A DNA stretch of 64,000 nt from TMED-70 sp036164085 (lineage in GTDB: Bacteria; Chloroflexota; Dehalococcoidia; Lucifugimonadales; Lucifugimonadaceae), in the NCBI GenBank assembly GCA_036164085.1, contig JAYZJV010000052.1, positions 1 to 64,000 on the forward strand, written 5' to 3'. Under the pieces are notes generated by a model, which did not search any database, was not told where the DNA came from, and saw only the letters and a program-made list of their open reading frames with translations. Numbering within the stretch: position 1 is the stretch's first letter; every line of letters begins with the position of its first letter. Positions 1 through 7,161 of the stretch are shown one piece after another. The position numbers were made by a program, and so were the translations under genes.

Positions 1-1581
1 GATTCAGATTTTTATACTAAATATGGAATTTGCCCATATTGTAATTTTCATTATTCAATAGATTTCAAAAAAAGATTAGAGATTATTATTGATCAAGATT
101 CTTTCATTGAATTTAACAAAAATATAACGGTAAAAAGACCAAAAAATTTAGAAATTAATCAAAGATATAAAAAAAATGTTAAATCTACCCGAGAAAGAAC
201 AGGATTAGAAGAGGCTGCTATAACAGGTACTGCCTCAATAGGGGGAATTAAAACTGTTATAATTTTATTGGATTTTGGATTTCTGGGCGGATCAATGGGT
301 ATTATAGTTGGAGAAAAAATTTCTAAAGCCTTCTCATATGCTAAAAAAAATTCTCTACCTGTAATTTCTGTGATCTCAAGTGGTTGAAAAAGAGTACAAG
401 AAGGGTCATTTTCATTATTACAAATGATTAAAACTACTAATTCTACAAAGGAATTAAAAGAAAAAAAATTACCCCACATAGCTTTATTTACAAATCCTTC
501 AGGGGGTCAGGTCTACAGTTCATTTGCAACTTCTGCAGATATAAAATTTGCTGAACCTGGAGCACTAATGGGAATGTTCACATTAAATGAACTGAACAAA
601 ACATCAAAAAATGAAAAAATAGATATAACTTCTGAAAATTTTTTTCAAAATGGGCTTATAGATAAAATTTTATCAAGAAATACCGTAAAAAAAGAAATAG
701 CTAATCTATTAGAATTATTGATTTCAAAAAGTAAAATACCCAAAAAAACTGACTTGGAATTACCAAATATTACTTTTGAAAATAATTCAAAAAATACCAA
801 AATAGATAAAAGTAGACCAAGTGGAAATGAATATATTAAGAATATTTTTGATGATTTTGTTTACTTAGGTAAGAATGATGATGAAAATTTATCATATTTA
901 GGTTTAGGGAAAATAGGATCTCAAACAATAATTTCAATAGTACAAAATTATCCAAGACTTAATAAATCTATAATTGGTAAATTAAATAACTATGATTTCA
1001 ACATAATTTTCAAAGGTATAGAATTATCAAAAAAGTATGAATTACCTATAATCTTTTTAGTTGATAACAAAGGTATTAATAATACTTTTGAAAATGAAAT
1101 CTCTGGAATTGCAAATAATTTGTCTAAAAGCATAAATGTTTTATCTAATCACGAACAAGCAATTATTTCTATTATAACTGGAGAAACAACAATGGAAGGA
1201 TCCTTGCCATATTTTATTGCCGACAAAGTATTAATGCTTGAAAATTCAATTTTTCATACTAACAATGATAACGAAAGCAAAAATAACAAACATATGACCT
1301 CACTAGATTGTATAAACACAGGTCTAATAGACAAAATCATACCAGAACCACCATTAGGAGCTAGCAAGGGGCCAGAAGATATGTCAAGAATAATAAAAAT
1401 AAATATCATTAATGAGTTATCTATCCTGAATTATACAAGTAAAAGAAAATTATCTAGAAATAGAATAAGAAAATTTCAAGAAATAGATTTTGCAAACAAT
1501 AAACTACTTGAAACAGTTGCAGGAGAGATAAAAATTTGGAGGAATGTGTTACGAGCTGGTTATAAAGCCTTAAGAAACTAA
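1..1581 (+). pseudogene. accDA: Interrupted acetyl-CoA carboxylase carboxyltransferase, fused beta (AccD) and alpha (AccA), 5' end outside window
   Basis: Frame 1 is open from the window edge to a TGA at 385-387, then open again in the same frame to the TAA at 1579-1581. The first part has the second CxxC of the AccD zinc ribbon (ICPYC, codons 10-14) and the crotonase-fold stretch GGSMGIIVGEK. The family sequence SGGARMQEG appears as SG-stop-KRVQEG, so one Gly codon (GGA to TGA would be a single change) is a stop. The second part continues AccD (AEPGALMG) and then an AccA-like half (IFDDFVYLG, ADKVLMLENS). The AccA glycine loop, usually GEGGSGGAL, reads GETTMEGSL, and the PGAYPG region is lost. 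This fits a decaying or strongly diverged carboxyltransferase. A sequencing or assembly error at 385 is the main alternative; restart at ATG 424 is possible but would make only a fragment. Confidence 0.8.
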
Positions 1582-2360
1582 TAATTTAAACTTTTTAATA
1601 TCCAGTCTAGAACTTCTTCAGTACCATTATCATCATATTTTTTTGTAACATACTTCGAGACTTCAAAAACTTCTTTAACTGAATTCCCCATAGCAACAGA
1701 AACTCCTGATTCCTTTAGCATTTCTATATCATTCATTCCGTCACCTATAGCAAAAATTTTTGATTTACTTATTCCAAGCAAACGAGAATATTCATTTACT
1801 GCTATTCCTTTATGGATATCTTTTGGCATAAAACTTATGTACTTCTCTTCCATACTTCCAGAAGAATGGACAAGGCTAGTTTTAGATATATCAATAATTT
1901 TATTATCTTCTAAATAATTTTTTACATCATCATAAAAGCAAGTAATTATATTAACATTTTCAGTAGCTTTCTCTCGCATATTATGGTTCATAGTTTTTCC
2001 ATCGGCACTAGCAAAATATTCAAATTTATTACTATCAAGCAAATCAAAAACATTTGAAGCTATTTTTTTATCCAACGACTTTCTAAAAATTATTTTATTA
2101 TTTTGTAAAGGATCAAATATTATTGCTCCATTATCTGAAATTTGAAGAGATTGAAGTTGTAATAGTTCAGAATATTCTAAAACTGAAGAAAAAATTCTTC
2201 CAGAAATTATTGATACAGGAATAATTTTTGAAATCAAACTGATTTTATTGACAATATTAATAGGAATTTTTTCTTTTGAATTCAAAAGTGTCCCATCAAG
2301 ATCAAATAAGGCTGCAAGTATTTTAGGTGTTTCAACTTCTTTATTTATATGTATGTTCAA
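1578..2360 (-). CDS. HAD-superfamily hydrolase, Cof-type phosphatase
   Basis: A 260-residue protein of the Cof/YbiV type, which are usually cytosolic phosphatases of sugar phosphates or similar small metabolites. Motif I is FDLDGT (Asp20 nucleophile, Asp22), motif II is IISGR, and motif IV is AIGDGMNDIEML with the paired metal-binding acids. A conserved Lys lies in HKGIAV before motif IV. The C2-type cap lies between motifs II and IV, as usual for this subfamily. The gene converges on the accDA remnant and their stop codons share four bases. It is divergent from thiG, with 88 bases between the start codons. The substrate cannot be read from the sequence. Confidence 0.88.
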   Translation of the reverse strand: MNIHINKEVETPKILAALFDLDGTLLNSKEKIPINIVNKISLISKIIPVSIISGRIFSSVLEYSELLQLQSLQISDNGAIIFDPLQNNKIIFRKSLDKKIASNVFDLLDSNKFEYFASADGKTMNHNMREKATENVNIITCFYDDVKNYLEDNKIIDISKTSLVHSSGSMEEKYISFMPKDIHKGIAVNEYSRLLGISKSKIFAIGDGMNDIEMLKESGVSVAMGNSVKEVFEVSKYVTKKYDDNGTEEVLDWILKSLNY

Positions 2361-2448
2361 AATCTTTCCAAAAAAATATAATAATAAGGTTTCTAGTTAC
2401 TAGCTACAGGTTTATGATTAAAATAATTTATCATAAATTTATTATAAT

Positions 2449-3222
2449 ATGGATGACTTATTAATAGCAGGTAAAAAGTTTAAATCTAGATTGATTACTG
2501 GTACAGGTAAACATAGATCTTCAGAAGACCTTCAAGACTCTATAATTGCATCAGAAACCGAGATGATAACTGTAGCCATAAGAAGAATAGATTTTGACAA
2601 TCCAAAAGAAAAAAACTTACTTGATGTTATTGATTGGGGTAAATACAATATATTACCCAATACAGCAGGCAGTAAAACTGCAGAAGAAGCTATCTATACT
2701 GCAATGTTAGCTAGAGAAGTAACTAATTCAAACTGGATTAAAATAGAAGTTATTCCTGATGCAAAATATTTACTTCCGGATCCAATAGGTACACTTGAAG
2801 CATGTGAAAATCTAGTAAAAGAAGGGTTTATCGTACTTCCTTATATTTCTCCAGACCCAGTACTTGCTAAAAGATTGGAAGATATAGGATGTGCTACAGT
2901 AATGCCTCTAGGTTCACCTATTGGTTCAGGAAGAGGGGTACAAGCTCTTGAAGAAATACAGATCATTATAGAGCAATCAAATATTCCTGTTGTTGTTGAT
3001 GCTGGCCTAGGAGTTCCTTCTGAAGCTTCTTTGGTGATGGAATGTGGTGCAGATGCTGTGTTGGTAAATACAGCGATAGCGGGAGCAAAAGACCCTAAGA
3101 TGATGGCTGAAGCATTTAAATTGGGAGTACAAGCGGGAAGAAACGCTTATTTATCAGGAAGAATCCCTAAATCTGAACATGCAAATGCAAGTAGCCCTAA
3201 GGATAACATCGTAAATAGTTAA
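2449..3222 (+). CDS. thiG: Thiazole synthase ThiG
   Basis: 257 residues, full length for ThiG. The enzyme is a TIM barrel that builds the thiazole phosphate of thiamine from deoxyxylulose 5-phosphate, dehydroglycine and the ThiS thiocarboxylate. Seen: the N-terminal FKSRLITGTGKH, the Schiff-base lysine strand WIKIEVI, the loop LLPDPIGTLEA, and the phosphate-binding MPLGSPIGSGRG and VVDAGLG. Start ATG 2449 puts the N terminus where ThiG normally begins. There is no clear Shine-Dalgarno; a TATAAT hexamer touches the start codon, which may be chance in this AT-rich DNA. The stop overlaps the thiE start (TAATG). No thiO or thiH, which would supply dehydroglycine, is present nearby. Confidence 0.95.
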   Translation: MDDLLIAGKKFKSRLITGTGKHRSSEDLQDSIIASETEMITVAIRRIDFDNPKEKNLLDVIDWGKYNILPNTAGSKTAEEAIYTAMLAREVTNSNWIKIEVIPDAKYLLPDPIGTLEACENLVKEGFIVLPYISPDPVLAKRLEDIGCATVMPLGSPIGSGRGVQALEEIQIIIEQSNIPVVVDAGLGVPSEASLVMECGADAVLVNTAIAGAKDPKMMAEAFKLGVQAGRNAYLSGRIPKSEHANASSPKDNIVNS

Positions 3223-3830
3223 TGATAATTTATGTCACAGACTTTAATAAATTTAGTGATGAGAAGTCCTTTCTAGAAAATATTAAACAGTCTTCATTAT
3301 GTGGGATTGAATATATTCAAATTAGACTCAATAGTTTTGATCAAAAATCTAAAACAATTCTGACTGAAAAAATAAATTCGGTAATAGATAAAAATAGTAC
3401 TAAATTAATCATTAATTCTGATTATAAATCTTCAAAAATAATTTCAGCGTATGGATTTCACATAACCTCAAAATCAAAATTGAATGGAATGGATGCAAAA
3501 AAAATAAGTGGAGCAAACTGGATTTCAAAATCAATACATTCTAAAGAAGAAGTATTGTTTAATAACAAAGATAAAGATATAAATGCGTTTGTGATAGGGA
3601 CAATTTTTCCTTCAAACTCTCACCCTAATGGAAAGACTTTGGGTATTGAGAATTTTAAGGAATTAGTTAGACTATCAAAGAAGCCCGTAATAGGAATTGG
3701 TGGAATAGGTACAAATAATATCGAATCAATTGTTAATTCAGGAGCCGATGGAATAGCTATGATAAGCGAATTAGCATTTGCTTCAAATTTAAGAAAAATA
3801 ATCATGGAATTGAAATCATACTATGACTAA
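3222..3830 (+). CDS. thiE: Thiamine-phosphate synthase-like protein (ThiE/TenI family)
   Basis: 202-residue TIM-barrel protein in the thiG-thiE-thiS cluster, so it probably joins the thiazole and pyrimidine moieties. The late part fits ThiE: VIGTIFPSNSHPNGKTLG matches the GPIFPTxTK loop, and KPVIGIGGIGTNNI and GADGIAMIS match the phosphate-binding end. The early part is divergent. The usual QLREK appears as QIRLN, and the VNDRVDLA-type segment as INSDYKSS. TenI-type thiazole tautomerases instead carry a His in FGHVF, which is not seen, so ThiE is favoured. It overlaps thiG by one base and thiS by eight, which indicates co-translation. Confidence 0.72.
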   Translation: MIIYVTDFNKFSDEKSFLENIKQSSLCGIEYIQIRLNSFDQKSKTILTEKINSVIDKNSTKLIINSDYKSSKIISAYGFHITSKSKLNGMDAKKISGANWISKSIHSKEEVLFNNKDKDINAFVIGTIFPSNSHPNGKTLGIENFKELVRLSKKPVIGIGGIGTNNIESIVNSGADGIAMISELAFASNLRKIIMELKSYYD

Positions 3831-4026
3831 AATTTATCTAAACGGTAAAGAAACCGAAATAACAAAAGAGATAACTGTTCAAGAATTTATTCTTTCTCAA
3901 GGATTAGATAATAAAATGATCGCAGTGGCAATAAACATGAAAATAATACACAAAAACGAATATTGCAAAACAATTATTAATAATGGAGATAAAATAGAAA
4001 TAGTCAGACCTGTAGGTGGAGGTTAG
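3823..4026 (+). CDS. thiS: Sulfur carrier protein ThiS
   Basis: 67-residue beta-grasp (ubiquitin-like) protein ending in VRPVGGG; the terminal Gly-Gly is the site of adenylation and thiocarboxylation in ThiS. It donates sulfur to ThiG. The N-terminal MTKIYLNGKETEI is typical of the family. It is the last gene of thiG-thiE-thiS, overlapping thiE by eight bases, and stops three bases before a convergent lipoprotein gene. The adenylyltransferase it needs could be the MoeB/ThiF-like protein encoded near 39.3-40.1 kb, since no other ThiF appears in the window. It is also the only ubiquitin-like sulfur carrier visible here. Confidence 0.9.
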   Translation: MTKIYLNGKETEITKEITVQEFILSQGLDNKMIAVAINMKIIHKNEYCKTIINNGDKIEIVRPVGGG

Positions 4027-4029
4027 TTA

Positions 4030-4731
4030 TTATTCAACTACACAAACAACACCAAAGTTACCTGTGTCCGCATCTCCACTGTAAAGAGACCTGTACTGAA
4101 AGCACCCAGGAACAGTAAATTCTCTTGAATATGTCCAATCTTCCGGATTTTTGTCAAAAGGACCTTTGTTGAACGCTCCAGAATCCCACATATCTTCTTG
4201 CCCTTCGTCAGAAGTTGAAGAACTAGCAGCTCCTTTTGGATTTAGCCAATTTACAGTGGTTCCAGATTTTACTTTTACAGTTTGAGGTTCCATTACTCCT
4301 CCTTGACCTATATCGATTTCAACACTTCCTTCTAAAACAGGTCCTTCAGGCATATCAATTTCTATTACTTCTTCTTCTTTTTCACACGTTGAACCTATAC
4401 ATGCAGCTTCACCACCTGCTTCTGCAGTAGCGGTCAAAGACATTGCAACTTTTTCAGCTGAGGCTGCTGCATCTTTCCCTACAGCTTGAGCAGCAGCAGT
4501 GAATGATCTTTCACACTCAGTGACCCATTTAGCTTTATCAGCTTCAGAAAGTGTAGCATAAACAATTCCTTGTTCAGCTGTACATTCTGTAACTTCTGCA
4601 ACAGCAGTTGCAGTTGCGTTACCTAACATATTTTCTGCAGTTTGTGTTTGAACAATATTTGTGAAAGAACGGGTATCTCCTCCACATCCAAATATTACTG
4701 CTATTGAAATCAATAATAAAATTTTTCTCAT
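4030..4731 (-). CDS. Lipoprotein with a cupredoxin-like domain lacking the usual copper ligands
   Basis: 233 residues. A signal peptide ends in the lipobox IFGC, so Cys16 is probably lipidated and the protein sits on the outer face of the membrane. The middle (about 30-110) is Ala/Thr/Glu rich. The C-terminal 100 residues resemble a plastocyanin-like fold: PQTVKVKSGTTVNWLN, a WDSGAF segment, and FTVPGCFQYRS near the end. The His, Cys, His, Met ligand set expected in type 1 copper sites is missing: the Cys position reads Arg and both His positions are non-His. Two remaining Cys in the domain could form a disulfide. It starts ten bases after dppC on the same strand, so it is probably part of the peptide transporter operon. 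Function unknown. Confidence 0.7.
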   Translation of the reverse strand: MRKILLLISIAVIFGCGGDTRSFTNIVQTQTAENMLGNATATAVAEVTECTAEQGIVYATLSEADKAKWVTECERSFTAAAQAVGKDAAASAEKVAMSLTATAEAGGEAACIGSTCEKEEEVIEIDMPEGPVLEGSVEIDIGQGGVMEPQTVKVKSGTTVNWLNPKGAASSSTSDEGQEDMWDSGAFNKGPFDKNPEDWTYSREFTVPGCFQYRSLYSGDADTGNFGVVCVVE

Positions 4732-4741
4732 AACAACTCTC

Positions 4742-6031
4742 TTAATCTACTTGTCTCAATCTTGGATCTAATCTATCTCTTAACCAATCTCCTAAGAAAT
4801 TTAATGCCAATACAACTAAGAATATAGCTCCTCCTGGAACCATAACTTGGTGAGGAGCAATTGCTAAGTAGTCTCTACCTTCATTAGTCATTACACCCCA
4901 TGCTGGCGTAGGAGGCTGAATTCCAGCTCCAACGAAACTTAAAACAGATTCAGCCAAAATTAAACTACTGGTATTTAATGTAGCTACAACTACAGCAGTA
5001 TTTAGTACTCCTGGCAAAATATGCTTATACATAATTCTAAACGCTGTCGCTCCATTGATTTTGGCGCTAGCTACAAAATCTAGTTCCCTAATTATTAAAG
5101 TCTGGGCTCGAATAACCCTTACGAATCCACTCCAAGCAATTAATGCAAGAACACCCATCAAAACAGTTAGGCCTCTTCCAAAAATCAAAGTAACAACCAA
5201 TGCAACCATAAGGAATGGTAATGCATACCATATATCAACGAACCTTGTTATAAACTCATCAATAAGCCAAGGACTTAAGATAGAAACTCTTTTTTTCTTT
5301 CCTTTATAAGTGTAAGTGAATCCAAGATTTGGCTCATATCTTGTTGCCGTGTAACCAGCTATAAGCCCTAGAGCAACACCGATGGTCATACCAGCTACCA
5401 AAGATATTCCAACAACCATCATAGAAATTTGAGCTCCATGTAAAAGTCGACTAAACACATCTCTTCCAACATGATCATTCCCTAAAAGGTGATAGCCGTC
5501 AGGCCATGAATCCAATAACTTTGTATCGGTTCTTATAACTTGAACATCTAAAACTATATTGTCATTTTGACCGTCAATAATATCTTCATTTGCAATTATC
5601 TCGAAAGTTAGAATTGATCCTTCTTGAGATATATTGCTAAACAAAATATCTGGAGTATTTGGGGTATCTTCATTCCAAGCAATATTATCATTGAAGGAGC
5701 CGTTCTTATCAATATCAAAAAGTTGATTATCAGTTGGTAATTCATATGTAGTAGTAAATGTTGATCCAGCTGTAACTCCTGAGTCAGTCAAATCAATTCC
5801 ACCTTTAGGCTTAGTAGGAAATTTTATATCTACAGTTCCTGGTGAATTATGCCTTGCTCTTACATCACCAATGTCTCTTTCATAAGGAGCCACAGTAGGC
5901 CCAATAATAGCAGCTATTACAAGTACTATTAATATAAAAGCAGGAAATACTGGGTATCGTCTAAAAAAAGACCAAGCAATGATCCAATATTTAAGAGGAT
6001 TAAATTGTGAACTAGATGTTTCAGTAGTCAT
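4742..6031 (-). CDS. ABC transporter permease, DppC/OppC family, with a large extracytoplasmic insert
   Basis: 429 residues, against about 280-300 for ordinary DppC/OppC. The N-terminal helix (about 30-50) leads to VAPYERD, and the family motif GNDHVGRDVFSRLLHGA is at about 184-200. Between them is an extra block of about 110 residues (66-175), rich in beta-strand pattern and containing a Ca-loop-like DIDKNG at 106-111. A second short insert with a KGKKKR stretch lies in the helix 2-3 loop. The inner-membrane loop that contacts the ATPase is intact (VRVIRAQTLIIRELDFVASAKINGA). An AGGAG site lies upstream of ATG 6031, and the gene follows dppB by 16 bases. It imports peptides or related solutes with the neighbouring permease and binding protein. 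No ATPase gene is adjacent. Confidence 0.9.
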   Translation of the reverse strand: MTTETSSSQFNPLKYWIIAWSFFRRYPVFPAFILIVLVIAAIIGPTVAPYERDIGDVRARHNSPGTVDIKFPTKPKGGIDLTDSGVTAGSTFTTTYELPTDNQLFDIDKNGSFNDNIAWNEDTPNTPDILFSNISQEGSILTFEIIANEDIIDGQNDNIVLDVQVIRTDTKLLDSWPDGYHLLGNDHVGRDVFSRLLHGAQISMMVVGISLVAGMTIGVALGLIAGYTATRYEPNLGFTYTYKGKKKRVSILSPWLIDEFITRFVDIWYALPFLMVALVVTLIFGRGLTVLMGVLALIAWSGFVRVIRAQTLIIRELDFVASAKINGATAFRIMYKHILPGVLNTAVVVATLNTSSLILAESVLSFVGAGIQPPTPAWGVMTNEGRDYLAIAPHQVMVPGGAIFLVVLALNFLGDWLRDRLDPRLRQVD

Positions 6032-6047
6032 TCTAAGATTCTCCTTA

Positions 6048-7001
6048 TTAATTCAATCGAACCCTAGGGTCAATGATTGTGTATGCGATATCTGCAATGG
6101 TTGCAAACACTAGATAAATCAAAATAAACACAAATACAGTTCCTAATAATAATGGGAAATCATTATCGTTGACTGCTCTGTAAAGTGCATCGTAACCAAT
6201 TCCAGGCCAAGAAAAAATAATTTCTACAACCAAAGCTCCATTTAGCCACCCAGAAAAAATCAAAAGTGCACTAGTGACAGGAGCTATTAGAGCATTTCTT
6301 AAGGCGTGCTTGAATATTACTGTTGTAAAATTTACACCCTTAGCTCTAGCTAATCGAATATATTCTGAGTCTAAAATTTCTAGCATAGAAGATCTTGTCA
6401 ATCTCATAAGTGCTGCGGCTGCACCCCAACCCAGCGCTATACAGGGAAGCACATAATCTTTTACATCAAATTCCGGTTTTCTGCCTCCAGCAGGTAACAG
6501 TGGTTCACCTCCTGGTTGAATCCACTGATTGAAAATATAAATCAAAACTAGACCAGTAACAAATGGTGGTGCTGCCTGGCCAACTAAAGCAGCTCCTCGT
6601 GCTATATAATCCCAAGCTGAGCCCCTAAAAACTGCTGCCACCACTCCGGTGGGTATGCCCAGTAAGATAGCAAAGATCCAACCTCCTAACGCTAATTCTA
6701 GTGTTGCTGGAATTTTAGCCATTACAATCTCTGTAACAGCCATTTGTCTTGCTAATGAAATACCTAGGTCTCCTCTTAGAGTTCTTCCTATCCAGTCAAT
6801 ATATCTCTCATGGAAAGGTTTATTCATACCTAATCTTTCACCAAGTTTATCCCATTGTTCTTGGGTAATTCCATTTCCACTATCAGGAACAAACAAAAGC
6901 CTTGGATCGTTGTGAAAATTCGTTAAGGTGAAAATAGCTAATGTAGCACCAATAATAGATAAAAATGAGGAAAATAATCTTCCTGCTAAAAATCTAAGCA
7001 T
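6048..7001 (-). CDS. ABC transporter permease, DppB/OppB family
   Basis: 317 residues, normal length for the DppB-type inner-membrane subunit. It starts with the usual helix (MLRFLAGRLFSSFLSIIGAT), then the soluble loop ending in GLDLG-like GDLGISLARQ, then five more helices. The EAA-type loop reads LDSEYIRLARAKGVNFTTVIFKHALRNALIAP and the C terminus is the familiar DPRVRLN. It pairs with the DppC homologue downstream. A GAGA precedes the start by a few bases. It lies downstream of the binding-protein gene, with a strong intrinsic terminator in between, so it is probably expressed at a lower level than the binding protein. Confidence 0.92.
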   Translation of the reverse strand: MLRFLAGRLFSSFLSIIGATLAIFTLTNFHNDPRLLFVPDSGNGITQEQWDKLGERLGMNKPFHERYIDWIGRTLRGDLGISLARQMAVTEIVMAKIPATLELALGGWIFAILLGIPTGVVAAVFRGSAWDYIARGAALVGQAAPPFVTGLVLIYIFNQWIQPGGEPLLPAGGRKPEFDVKDYVLPCIALGWGAAAALMRLTRSSMLEILDSEYIRLARAKGVNFTTVIFKHALRNALIAPVTSALLIFSGWLNGALVVEIIFSWPGIGYDALYRAVNDNDFPLLLGTVFVFILIYLVFATIADIAYTIIDPRVRLN

Positions 7002-7081
7002 AACATTCTCTTTTCTCTTACTTTATATATATGTATAAGCTATATGAATATAACTTTTTAAATAGTTGTTTTGATAGTACA

Positions 7082-7121
7082 AAAAAAGTGGGAAGAAATA
7101 AAGTTTTCTTCCCACTTTTTT
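7082..7121 (-). terminator. Intrinsic terminator between binding-protein and permease genes
   Basis: Perfect 15-bp inverted repeat, arms 7082-7096 and 7107-7121, with a 10-base loop. The arms carry GTGGGAAG next to an A/T tract, so the structure can terminate in both directions. It lies 40 bases past the stop of the solute-binding-protein gene and upstream of dppB on the same strand. Partial termination here would make more binding protein than permease, a common arrangement in ABC import operons. Confidence 0.85.
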
Positions 7122-7161
7122 CACTTAATTGAACTTTTAATCAATTATTTTGAATTTTTAG

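Noticed and set aside
385..387. Possible recoding of TGA (selenocysteine or reassigned code) in accDA
   Set aside because: Many genes here end with TGA (ftsH, polA, sucD, first alpha/beta hydrolase) and no other gene has an in-frame TGA. The replaced residue is Gly, not Cys, and no SECIS-like hairpin was seen.
2361..2448. TPP riboswitch before thiG
   Set aside because: The gap is only 88 bases and holds none of the conserved CUGAGA or ACCUGAU-type elements. Only an AT stem (TTTATGAT/ATCATAAA) and a CTAGT-T-ACTAG palindrome are present.
2443..2448. TATAAT as the thiG promoter
   Set aside because: It abuts the ATG, so transcription would start inside the gene and leave no in-frame start near the conserved N terminus.
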